NCBI RefSeq assembly: GCF_022539505.1
Contig: NC_061512.1
Location: 254,278,510-254,342,509, forward strand
Direction: 5' to 3'
From: Lolium rigidum
Lineage: Eukaryota > Streptophyta > Magnoliopsida > Poales > Poaceae
DNA length: 64,000 nt
Position 1 is the first letter of the stretch. Each line of letters opens with the position of its first letter. A program made the translations under genes and the position numbers. The notes beneath the pieces are model-generated. The model did no database searches. It was given only the letters and a program-made list of their open reading frames with translations, and was not told the origin of the DNA. Shown here in pieces: positions 21,182-31,109 of the stretch.

Positions 21182-21190
21182 CTATTTAAG
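21182..21190 (+). promoter_or_regulatory. Possible TATA box of the antisense gene in B
   Basis: CTATTTAAG on the plus strand, about 470 bases before the antisense ATG at 21656. A pyrimidine-rich leader follows. It lies inside the element, between its 3' LTR and the antisense gene, so the gene appears to have its own promoter. Confidence 0.45.
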
Positions 21191-21655
21191 GGGGAGCGGT
21201 TCCTTCTCCTCTTCCTCTCCGCACTCCCAACTTCTCACGCGCCCAGAGCTCTTGCCCATTGTGTTCTCGCCGTCGCCGTTCGCCGCCAGCACGTCTCGCA
21301 TCGACAAACTTCCTCGGCCATTTCGCCAAGCCTTGCTCCGCGGAGAATCTCTGCAGTGCTTCCGCTGTTGCTGCATCGGGCGCCCCTTGGCAACCTCTGC
21401 TCTTCTTCCTCGCTAGACCTCATCGGCGACCGCGAGCTCGCCGCACCTCCGGCGACCGCCGTCCTCAACGCCTTGCGCCGCCTCGGTTTAGCCTCAATGC
21501 CTCTTTGCTCTCTCCTTCTTGCCTTCTTGTTCTTTGGCCGGTTGGGGATTTACCTTCCCTTTTTCTCTTGGTTTTTCTCTTATTCGTAGATCTTCGCGCG
21601 AGGCTAGATCTGGGGAAACCTGTTTTTAGATAGATTTCGGTATCCTTAGACCTGC

Positions 21656-24600
21656 ATGTCTAGCGAAGAGTATCTTTCCGAACCAGCCGCCAGCAGCCAT
21701 CACAACGAAACCTTTGACGGACTTTCGGCTGAACTCGCCCGGATGGAAACCTCGTCTTCTGCTCCGGCGGCCGGTGCCGGAAGCGGTCAGGAGGCCAGCA
21801 GCTCCGGCCAGGGTTCCGGAGTGGACCTGTTCGTGATCACCCGTGGGAAGCCTGGAAGGGATCAGACGTGGTGCAACAGGACATCGACTGGCTGTACCGC
21901 TCCCGAAGGATACCGGCACAGGTATCTTGCCGGATTCCTCGTGACGAGGTGGAACCCGCGCCCGAACCCGGGGAGTTCGTCGTTTTCCTTTCTCACTTCG
22001 AGTGCGGCTTCGGCCTTCCGACTTCTGATTTTTTTTTCCGCGAGTTCCTTGATTTCTACAAACATCAACCCCACCATCTTCCTGGCAATGCCATCTTCTA
22101 TCTCTCTTGCTTTGTTTCTTTCATGGAGGCCTACATTGGCCTCCTTCCCACAAAAGAAGCCTTTGCTCGCTTCTTCTGCCTTCAGATTAACTCGGTCCAA
22201 GGCAAAGACATCCCCAAGCCCAAACCTCCGGTGCGATGCGGATCCTGCATCGTGGGCGCCCGCCAGGGGAGCCCCTTCTTCAAATTCTCCGGTCTCGATT
22301 CATGCCGAGCATGGCAAGAGACCTTCTTCTATGTGTGGAACAAGGGCGCCGCAGACTTTACAAATCTGCCGCCCTATAACCCGGAGACGCCAACGAGGGC
22401 CAACTGGGATTCAATCCGGGAAACGATCATATCGAAACTAACCGGATTGTTCGGTTCCTGGAGAAGCTCAAGAAGGAAACGGACATCTGCTCCGATGATA
22501 TTGTCCACGTGTTCATCTCACGCCAGGTGCTTCCCCTCCAGCGTCGGGCTCACAAGATGAGCCAGATGTGCGGCCCCCGCGATCCCACTAAAATTACCAG
22601 CATCGCATTAAGCAAAGAGGACATAGTCCTCAAGGCTAGGCAGATCTGCCGAACCGACATGCCGATGGATTGGGAGTGGGGCTTTCTTCCCCTCAGCTCC
22701 ATGAATCCTCCAACTGACGAAGTAAGAACTTAAGCAATCCGGACTGTTTTTCCGGTAGTCCTCCGATGCATAACTAACTGATTTTTTCTCTTTTCAGGCC
22801 CGCCAGCGCTTTCCTCGCATCGCTGCGGAGGAACGAGGTCCTTGCCAAAAGCGCGACCTGGACGAGGTGGATCCAGATCCTTACGTGGTATGGACCAAGA
22901 ACAAGATGGGCCGCACCCACACCTCGCGCCCCGGTAACTTTTCAACCGAAGCTTCCGGTTCCGATGATGAGGTCACTGTTCTCGAGGTATTTTGTTCTTT
23001 CGCTTCCTCATGCATTGTCTTTCTATAGATGCTCCCTCAACCAGCGCCAACCCACAGGTCGTGGAGCGCGCTGTTCCGCTACAAGCCGAGGTTGGCCGGG
23101 AGTTCTTGGAGAAGCTTTCCTCCCGGGGCAGAAGAACAAGGCACCGGCGCCCGAAGCTGGCCCGAGCGAAGCTCCTCCCGCCAAGCGCTCCCGAAAGGAA
23201 GTTGTTGGCGGGAAGAAGGTCACCTCGAAGCACTACCGGAAGCGAGAGATGCCGGTTGCTTCCGGGTAAGTTTCCATTTCCCCCTTTCCTTTTTGTTCCG
23301 TGAATCTTTTTTTCCGGTTGTTTTTTCTGAAGTTCTCTTTTTTCTATATTTTTCAGTCCTGCGCTCAAGATCTCCAAGAGCGCTACCGGCATGAGGCCGG
23401 AAAGTTCTAAGGAAGCCGCCAGGGCCTCACCTCCTCCTCAACCAAGCCCGGTACCATTTGGTGCCGGCAAATCTCCTGCCTCCTCTCGGGGAGGCAATAC
23501 AAGTGCGGGGCGCGCGGCCCCTGAACCTTCAGAACACAGCGCGGAGGAGGACATTGTCTCCCCACCTGAAACCCAAGACACCGGTGCCAGCAACATCGGC
23601 ACCGATACTGAAGCTGCCGGGAGGGCGGAGCCTTAGGTTCCTCCCGTCCCGAAGAAGAAAAAGAAGAAGACTGTTGATTCCTCCCCCTCCATGGCCGTGC
23701 CAGATTCTTCCGCGCCGGCAAGCTTCGCTCCGGCAAAGGACACGCCTGAAGCTCCTGCGCCATCCAAGATCACGCCAATGCCTCCTCCGGCAAGCTCGGC
23801 CGGCAAGCCTGCTGCCGCTAAGCCAACACCGCCAGCGGGCACCAAGCTCCCCGCGCAAGAACCCGCGGCGGCCAAGCCTACACCTTCGGAGGGCGCCAAG
23901 CTCTCCAAGCAAGAACCTCCCGCGGTGGCCACTGCTGCTAGCGCTCCCTCCTCCGGCTCGCGGTCCTTGGTACTGCATGCCGACCGCCATTGTGGCCGGA
24001 GAAACGGCTTCAGCTCAGCTGGGCCGGATCACCGAGCTCACCTGCGGAGGAGCCGACCTGGGGCATCTCCTTGATTACGCTGAGAAGTGGAATCAAGCGG
24101 ATCTGTCCCCAGCGACGTGCGACCTGGGGAAGGATAAGCTGCCGGTGGTTGATCCCACAGGCCCTCGGAGCACCGGGCAACATTTTTGCCGGCTGCGGCG
24201 CGCGGTCAAGGAATTTGACACCGCATGGCACGATGCCAACAACAATGTTGTGGTAAGTTGCACAAACTTCATAATTCTTTAAGTCTATGCCGATTCTTAC
24301 CTTTCCAAGATTATATATATCTTCCCAGTCCCCGAGTTTTGGGTTGAGAGCGCAGTTCTTAGTGCGAAACTTTGTTAGAAACACAAAAAACCGGCATAGC
24401 CAGTCCCCGAGTTTCGGGTTGAGAGCGCAGTTCTTAGCGCGAAACTTTTTTAAAAACTGACATCTTCTTTACCAGAATCTTTTTTAACTTGAACAGGGCA
24501 TGCTGGACGTCCGGAAGCAGCTCTTCGAGGAGTTGCTGTGGGAGCATCGGGAGCTTTCCGAGGCTCACAGCAAGTGCCAAGGTTAGTTTCTGTGCCTCTG

Positions 24601-25816
24601 GCTTCTTTTTACCGGATGTTTTCCGTCTTAGTATTTATTAACTCTTTGCACACCAGCTGTTCCGGAAGCCTCCATCGAGGCCCTCAAAGCTCAGCTCACC
24701 GCGCTTCAAGGTACCACCTCTTTTCCGGTTGATTTGCCTCTCTGCATCCTACCGGTTATCTTTATGTTAACATTTGTTTTCTGGACTCCAGCTGAAAAGG
24801 AGCAGCTTGCCGCGGAGCACCACAAGGCACTGGAGGCTCAGAAGACCCTTGTTGGTGAGCTAAAGGAGAAGCTCATGCAGGATGAGCTCCGGCACGCTCG
24901 TGAGCTGAAGGAGGCCCAGGCTGCAGCTGAAGCCAAACTGGATGAATCCCTGAAGGAATTCACCAACTCCACTACGGTGCTGCGGGCGGAGATGGAGGAG
25001 GAGACCGTGGCGCGGAAAGCGGCGCAAGACCGGATCGCCCTCCTAAACTCGGAGCAAAAGGAGTACGACCGGTTGGTTGTGCAGACCGGTGCGCTGGCCC
25101 TCAGTAAGCCTTTTTTCTTTCCCCTCTTTCGCTTATAAGCTTATATTTCTTGTAGCATGTCCTTATCTTTTCTCTCTTTTCTTGCAGGGCTCTTTCCGGA
25201 TTCCCAGGCGCATGCTCATAACAAGGTGGCGGAACGCAGGGTGGAACAAGAAATGAGCAACCTGGATGCGCCCTGGGATCCTTATGATCACTTGGTCGCG
25301 CTTTCCGCCCGGATCCAGCATATGCGCGCCGTGGACCGGTACCTGGTCGATCTTCCGGATCGTGCCATGGAGATCTTCAAAGAGCTGTGGCCTGAGGAAG
25401 CTGTGCCGGCCAACGTGACGCTTATCTCCGACCGCCTCCGGGACGCATGCCAGAGAATCCGTGAATGGAAGTGCTCAGCGGCCCGTGCCGGAGCAGATGC
25501 AGCACTACGCGTTGCCTGCTCTTGGTATGAGGACCTGGATCTGGACGCCTTCCACAACCTCCGCGGCGACGCGCCCACGGACAAGGATCCGGTCCTAACC
25601 GCCAAGCGGCAGGATCGCGCCTACCGGATCGCAGAATGCGCCCACACCCGCACTTTCATCCCTCCTCCTCCCGACGTCAAGGATGCACTCTCTAAAGACG
25701 AGGAAGAAGTTGAGGACGAGGAGGATGAAGAAGGCGGTGAAGGCGATGCCCCTCCGGAAGAAGGCAAGGTCCCTCCGGAAGCTCCTGGTGCCGGCGCACA
25801 GCCCCCTGTCGCCTAG
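21656..25816 (+). pseudogene. Antisense multi-exon gene in element B
   Basis: Antisense to gag-pol. Exons by splice motifs and frame: 21656-22721, 22798-22986, 23029-23265, 23357-24252, 24497-24581, 24657-24710, 24792-25103, 25188-25816. Exon 1 begins MSSEEYLSEPAASSHHNE and then has GEFVVFLSHFECGFGLP and YIGLLPTKEAFARFFCLQIN, resembling the Pfam 'putative gypsy type transposon' domain. Exon 4 is proline/alanine-rich with a lysine run. Exon 7 is a strong coiled coil (AEKEQLAAEHHKALEAQK). Exon 8 starts GLFPDSQAHAHNKV and ends in an acidic tail. Damage: frameshifts near 21830, 22490 and 23965 and an in-frame TAG at 23634. The second intron, at 42 bp, is short for a plant and may be wrong. Function unknown. 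Confidence 0.7.
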
Positions 25817-26523
25817 ATATCTCTTGTTATGCATTTGCCTCACCTGGTTGTCTCAAAAACAATGCTTGTTAAATTCTACCCCGGTATACCGGGGTTTATG
25901 ATGTAAGATAATACTCTGCCATTATTTTGGCTGTGCTACAACATTTCATGCCGATGTGTTATACCGGTAATTTATCAAGTTAAGTTTGTATGCTATCTTA
26001 GCATTTCACTCGTTGTTTGCTTTTATCTTGCACTGTGAAGATTCCGGAATCGTTTCCGCATCCAATCCGATGCACACTTGGTTCTTTTGCTTTGGCTCTG
26101 CCTACCTCTTTTGAGTGTTTTGGCGTATGAGTCACAAAGTTCTTTTGCCAAGCAAGCACTTTCTTGAACTTAGAAATAACTCAAAATTTTCCACAAAAAA
26201 CCGGTATAACCGGGGTTAGTTAAATTTCTCCGGATTGTTTGTTCCCACTTCCTCTTTTCGTGGTTCACGTGCTTAATTCCTACCGGTTTATCTTGCTTGC
26301 CATGAAGCCGGGTTGCGGACAACAGCAGAGTCGAAGACTCCGGTAGGTTTAGCACGTTACTAAACCGGAAAGAAAAAATGTTCAACAAGCAACCGGTAAA
26401 CTGAAAAAAATAAACTTATTGCATGCAATTTCAGTAGGGGTAGTCCCCGAGATTCATTCGAGGTTCCGACATCTTTTATTCATAGCATATAAGGTACAAA
26501 AAAGAACTCCTTACAACACATGT

Positions 26524-27930
26524 TCAGGAATAGAAAGGACGCAGCAAGGCTATGTTCCATGGACGCTTAGTCTCCTCTCCTGACCTGTCCGCTTTTCCCT
26601 TCTTTGATTCCTGTGCGTCGATCAGGTAGTAGGCATCATTGTGTAGAGCCTTGCTCACAATGAAAGGTCCTTCCCACGGAGGTGAGAGTTTGTGACGCCC
26701 CTCAGTGCACTGCACTAGGCGTAGCACCAGGTCCCCTTCCCGGAACACTCTTGGTTTAACCTTCCGGCTATGATAGCGTCTGAGGTTTTGCTGGTATATG
26801 GTTGTTCTTGCCAAAGCCAATTCCCTTGCTTCTTCTAGCAAGTCCACATCATTTTCTCGGGCCTCTTTTACCTCTTCTTCGGTATAGAGTTGAACCCTTG
26901 GTGAATCATGTATGATGTCGGTTGGTATCACGGCTTCCGGCCCGTAAACCATGAAGAATGGAGTGTATCCGGTAGACCGGTTCGGAGTCATTCTTATGCT
27001 CCATGGTACTGATGGTAGCTCATCGAGCCAACATCCCGGTGTTTTTTCGAGCGGTTCAATGAGCCTTGGTTTGATACCGGAAAGCACCAAAGCATTGGTT
27101 CTTTCCACTTGGCCATTGCCTTGCGGGTGTGCAACTGAGCACAAATCCAGTTGGATGTTGTTATCCTCACAAAATCTTTTGAACTCTCCTTGAGCAAAGT
27201 TTGTTCCATTTTCAGTGATAATGCTATGCGGGTAGCCATACCGCAAGATAACATCCTTTAAGAATTTCACCGCCGTATGTCCATCACATTTGGCAATAGG
27301 CTTCACCTCGAGCCACTTAGTGAACTTATCCACCATCACTAGGATGTGGGTCATGCTGCTCCTTGCATTTTTGAACGGGCCAACCATGTCAAGGCACCAA
27401 ACAGCGAATGGCCAAGTCAATGGTATAGTTTTTAAACCGGATGCTGGTGTATGGTTTTGCTTGGCGTACCGCTGGCAGCCGTTGCACCTTCGCACCAAAT
27501 CCTCAGCATTTTCCAGTGCCGTGGGCCAGTAGAACCCATGCCGGAACACTTTTGCCACCAGCGCCCTTGATGAGGCATGGTGTCCGCACTCTCCTTGGTG
27601 AATTTCCACCAGCATTTCTTTTCCTTCTTCTGGTTCCACACACCTTTGGAGGACACCGGTAACACTTCTCTTGTAAACCTCACCATTGATGATGGTGTAG
27701 GCCTTGGACCTCCTTTGGATTCTTTTTGACTCATTTTCATCAAACGGCAAGGTGCCGTTGATCAGGAATTCCTTAATAGGTTCAACCCAAGTTGGTGCTT
27801 CCCGGACCAGAAATATCGGTACGTCTATCTCCATATTGTCCACCAGCATAGCCTCTTCCGGCTGAGATCCTGCAGTCCCCGAGTTTACCGGAACAGTCCC
27901 CGGGTTTCCTTCGTCGATGTCCATTGGCAC
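26524..27930 (-). CDS. Element B integrase
   Basis: Open frame of 468 codons from an internal ATG; the sense extends upstream into the reverse-transcriptase frame. The zinc-binding part has GECGHHASSRALVAKVF and CNGCQRYAK. The core has WCLDMVGPF, then SIITENGTNF, then GNGQVERTN. The second catalytic aspartate is replaced by glutamate (codon at 27213-27211), so catalysis is probably lost. The C-terminal part (RVFREGDLVLRLV, PPWEGPFIV) ends LLRPFYS. A one-base homopolymer change near 27955 puts it out of frame with RNase H. Confidence 0.88.
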   Translation of the reverse strand: MPMDIDEGNPGTVPVNSGTAGSQPEEAMLVDNMEIDVPIFLVREAPTWVEPIKEFLINGTLPFDENESKRIQRRSKAYTIINGEVYKRSVTGVLQRCVEPEEGKEMLVEIHQGECGHHASSRALVAKVFRHGFYWPTALENAEDLVRRCNGCQRYAKQNHTPASGLKTIPLTWPFAVWCLDMVGPFKNARSSMTHILVMVDKFTKWLEVKPIAKCDGHTAVKFLKDVILRYGYPHSIITENGTNFAQGEFKRFCEDNNIQLDLCSVAHPQGNGQVERTNALVLSGIKPRLIEPLEKTPGCWLDELPSVPWSIRMTPNRSTGYTPFFMVYGPEAVIPTDIIHDSPRVQLYTEEEVKEARENDVDLLEEARELALARTTIYQQNLRRYHSRKVKPRVFREGDLVLRLVQCTEGRHKLSPPWEGPFIVSKALHNDAYYLIDAQESKKGKADRSGEETKRPWNIALLRPFYS

Positions 27931-29857
27931 AATGTGTGACTTCGGTACAAAAAATTGATTCCGATTCCGGACTCGGTTTAATCGATGGCATCCTTAGGTG
28001 AGCCAAAGCCACTCCGGGAGGAATTTCCTGCCGGGAGGAGCCTAACTTGGAGAGCGTATCCGCGGCTTCATTTTCCGCCCGCGGCACATGGTGAAACTCA
28101 CATCCTTCAAAGAAACCGGCAATCTTTTGCACGTGAAACCGGTATGAGACCATGTTGGCATCTTTTGCATCCCAATCTCCGGAACATTGCTGCACCACAA
28201 GATCTGAATCACCATAGCAAATGATCTGGTGCACACCGATTTCTTTTGCGACCTTGATCCCATGGATCAGAGCCTCATATTCAGCGACATTGTTTGATGC
28301 CCTGAAATGCACTTGGAGAACATACCGGAGATGATCTCCCTTAGGCGAAGTGAGAACCACATCGGCACCTAGACCCTCTTTGAGTTTGGATCCGTCAAAG
28401 TGCATCTTCCAGTATTCTATCTTTTGTTCCGGCGGTTTATATTGCATTTCCGCCCAATCAACCAAGAAATCAGCTAAAGCTTGCGGTTTTATGGCCTCTC
28501 TCCTTTCGTACACCGGTACGTATGGTGATATTCGAATGGCCCATTTGACAATCCCCTTGTTGCACATGATATCTGAAATGGGTGCCTCACTCACCACTTT
28601 CATGGGGTGCTCTTCAAAGTAGTGCTTGAGCTTTGTGGCGGCCATGAACACGCCATAGGTCATTTTCTGGAAATGAGGGTAGTTTTGTTTTGAAAGGGAG
28701 AGCACCTCGCTCAGGTAGTATACCGGCCTTTGCATGGTTTTTCCTTCCTCTTCTCTTTCCACCACAACTACAACACTCACAACCCGGTTTGTTGCTGCTA
28801 TGTACAACAGCATGGGCTCCCTTTCCAGAGGTGAAGCCAATACCGGCGCGGTTCCTAGCATCGTTTTTAACTCTTTGAACGCTGCGTCTGCCTGAGGGGT
28901 CCAGACGAAGGTATCGGATTTTTTCATCAAAGCATAGAGAGGCAGAGCCTTTTCTCCCAACCTGCTTATGAACCGGCTTAGCGATGCCAAGCTTCCGGTG
29001 AACTTTTGCACGTCCTTGAGATCGTGCGGTATACTCATTCTTTCGATGGCCCGGATTTTTACCGGATTAACCTCGATTCCCCGGCTTGATACGAGAAAAC
29101 CAAGCAGTTTGCCGGCAGGGACACCGAAGGTACATTTTGCCGGATTAAGTTTCATCCGGAACCTTCTCAGGTTGTCAAACGTTTGCCTCAAATCATCGAT
29201 CAAGGTTTCTTTTACCTTAGTTTTTATCACGACATCGTCCACATAGACTTGCACATTTTTTCCAATTTGATCAAACAAACACTTTTGCATACAGCGCTGG
29301 TACGTTGCACTAGCGTTGCACAAACCGAAAGGCATAGTGACATAGCAATAAGCCCCGTGCGGGGTATTGAACGCAATTTTTATTTGATCTTCCTTTTTCA
29401 GGGGAATTTGGTGGAAACCGGAATAAGCATCCAGGAAAGACAACAACTCACAACCAGCAGTAGAATCAATCACTTGATCGATCCGGGGTAAAGGGAAAGG
29501 ATCTTTTGGGCAAGCCTTGTTCAGGTTGGTGTAATCGATGCACATGCGCCACACCTTTGGAGCTTTGGGTTCCTCTTGTTTTTTCTTCTCGACCAGCACC
29601 GGATTGGCTAGCCACTCAGTATGCAGTACTTCCACGATGAAACCGGCAACCAACAGCTTTGTCACTTCTTCCCCAATGATTTTCCTCCTGTCTTCAGCGA
29701 ACCGGCGTAAAGGCTGTCTTATCGGCTTTGCATCCTTCCGGACATTCAAAGAGTGCTCAGCCAACTCTCTCGGAACACCTACCAAGTCATCAGTAGACCA
29801 GGCAAAGATATTCCGATTCTCACGGAGGAAGTTGACAAGCGCTTTCCTATGCTTCAC
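27782..29857 (-). CDS. Element B reverse transcriptase, RNase H and second RNase H
   Basis: A 691-codon frame. Reverse transcriptase: MCIDYTNLNKACPKDPFPLP, FLDAYSGFHQI, MPFGLCNASATYQRCM, and the catalytic VYVDDVVIKT. First RNase H: PMLLYIAATNRVVSVVVVVE, RPVYYLSEVLS. Second RNase H (archaeal-type fold, typical of the Tat lineage): MHFDGSKLKEGLGADVVL, NVAEYEALIHGIKVAKEIGV, YGDSDLVVQQ and ENEAADTLSKL. All main motifs are intact. The last 45 or so codons are out of frame, following a homopolymer change near 27955. Confidence 0.92.
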   Translation of the reverse strand: MKHRKALVNFLRENRNIFAWSTDDLVGVPRELAEHSLNVRKDAKPIRQPLRRFAEDRRKIIGEEVTKLLVAGFIVEVLHTEWLANPVLVEKKKQEEPKAPKVWRMCIDYTNLNKACPKDPFPLPRIDQVIDSTAGCELLSFLDAYSGFHQIPLKKEDQIKIAFNTPHGAYCYVTMPFGLCNASATYQRCMQKCLFDQIGKNVQVYVDDVVIKTKVKETLIDDLRQTFDNLRRFRMKLNPAKCTFGVPAGKLLGFLVSSRGIEVNPVKIRAIERMSIPHDLKDVQKFTGSLASLSRFISRLGEKALPLYALMKKSDTFVWTPQADAAFKELKTMLGTAPVLASPLEREPMLLYIAATNRVVSVVVVVEREEEGKTMQRPVYYLSEVLSLSKQNYPHFQKMTYGVFMAATKLKHYFEEHPMKVVSEAPISDIMCNKGIVKWAIRISPYVPVYERREAIKPQALADFLVDWAEMQYKPPEQKIEYWKMHFDGSKLKEGLGADVVLTSPKGDHLRYVLQVHFRASNNVAEYEALIHGIKVAKEIGVHQIICYGDSDLVVQQCSGDWDAKDANMVSYRFHVQKIAGFFEGCEFHHVPRAENEAADTLSKLGSSRQEIPPGVALAHLRMPSIKPSPESESIFCTEVTHCANGHRRRKPGDCSGKLGDCRISAGRGYAGGQYGDRRTDISGPGSTNLG

Positions 29858-31004
29858 TCAGGCTGGCCCCGATACGAACGGTACGCTCAGGGTAAGCCGG
29901 ATCCAGCACAATGTCCTTTGTTTCCTTGGTTGGCTTGAATGCCGGTGTGCCCAAGTTGCCACTCATTGCCGCTAAACTCAACTGTGAGGATTGAGCTAGC
30001 GCAACCGCATTTTGCATCCTCCTTTTTTCCTCTGCGATCACCAGCGATTCTGCCAGATTTGATCCGGCTGAAGCGGGTTCCAGTGAGACTTTGTAATTTC
30101 CTACCACAGTTAAGGGTCCACGAGGTGCCGGCATCTTCATCTTGAGATACGCCGTATGAGTGGAGGCCATAAATGCCGCCAATGCCGGTCTCCCCTGCAG
30201 TGCATGATAAGGACTGTCCAGATCCACCACCTCGAACAGAATGTTTTCCACCCGGCAATTGTCACGTCCTCCGAAGGACACATCCACCCGGACTTTTCCC
30301 ATGGGCAAACAGGACAACCCCGGAACGATCCCGTGGAACGTCGTATGAGTTGGTTGTAGCATGTTTTCTGTTATCCCCAATGTACACATGGTGTGCCGGT
30401 ACATTATGTTTATGCTGCTCCCATTGTCTATCAGCACTTTGCTGAACTTAACTCGAGTTGTTGGCCCATGCATGATTGGGTCTACAACAAGAGCATAACC
30501 ACCCGGATTAGGCATTATCTTGGGGTGATCCTTGAACGACCATGAGATTTCCTGATCTGACCACAACATGTATTTTGGTACTGCCAGCATCACAGCGTTC
30601 ACTTCCATGGAACGGCGATGCAGGCTTTGCCTGTCTGTTGGCTCAGTGACGAACACAACAAAACACACGTCCGGATCCTGGTAAATGTTCCGGCCCAAAG
30701 GTGTCGGTGGAGGTGGTTGGCCATTGCCTTCTCCCACCTGATGAACTTGCTGGTGCTGTCGGTTTGGCTGAGGCTGTACCGGTAGGGCGTTTGCTCCGGT
30801 AAGCGGTGGTGGTGGTGGTAGTTGTTGATGCAACATGTCTTGCGATGGTGGTAGTATCGTGGTACAGCCTTGTGCTTGCGCATCTTTTACCGCACCTTTC
30901 AACATCAAGTACTTGATCCAGGAACAATCTTTAGTTAAATGGTTTGCCGGCTTGGCCGGATTCGGAGTGTGAAACCGGCATGGTTGCTCCATTGCGGATT
31001 CCAT
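29847..31004 (-). CDS. Element B Gag C-terminus and protease
   Basis: A 385-codon frame. Near its start is a zinc-knuckle-like segment, CRFHTPNPAKPANHLTKDCS. After a proline/glutamine-rich linker comes the protease with the active-site motif VLIDNGSSINIMY, where Asp-Asn-Gly replaces the usual Asp-Thr-Gly. The frame ends 11 bases beyond the start of the reverse-transcriptase frame, so the two overlap. Confidence 0.8.
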   Translation of the reverse strand: MESAMEQPCRFHTPNPAKPANHLTKDCSWIKYLMLKGAVKDAQAQGCTTILPPSQDMLHQQLPPPPPLTGANALPVQPQPNRQHQQVHQVGEGNGQPPPPTPLGRNIYQDPDVCFVVFVTEPTDRQSLHRRSMEVNAVMLAVPKYMLWSDQEISWSFKDHPKIMPNPGGYALVVDPIMHGPTTRVKFSKVLIDNGSSINIMYRHTMCTLGITENMLQPTHTTFHGIVPGLSCLPMGKVRVDVSFGGRDNCRVENILFEVVDLDSPYHALQGRPALAAFMASTHTAYLKMKMPAPRGPLTVVGNYKVSLEPASAGSNLAESLVIAEEKRRMQNAVALAQSSQLSLAAMSGNLGTPAFKPTKETKDIVLDPAYPERTVRIGASLSEA

Positions 31005-31109
31005 GGTGTATCTTGAAGGTTCTTTCCAATTCTTTTTCTCGCCCCACGGCTTCTTTTCAACCCATTGTTTCTTAGGACCCGCCCACGACTGCGATCCGGT
31101 TTTTTGCCT

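Noticed and set aside
21032..21633. Overlapping frames upstream of the antisense gene of element B.
   Set aside because: Composition is that of a pyrimidine-rich leader; several frames are open by chance and none has family features.
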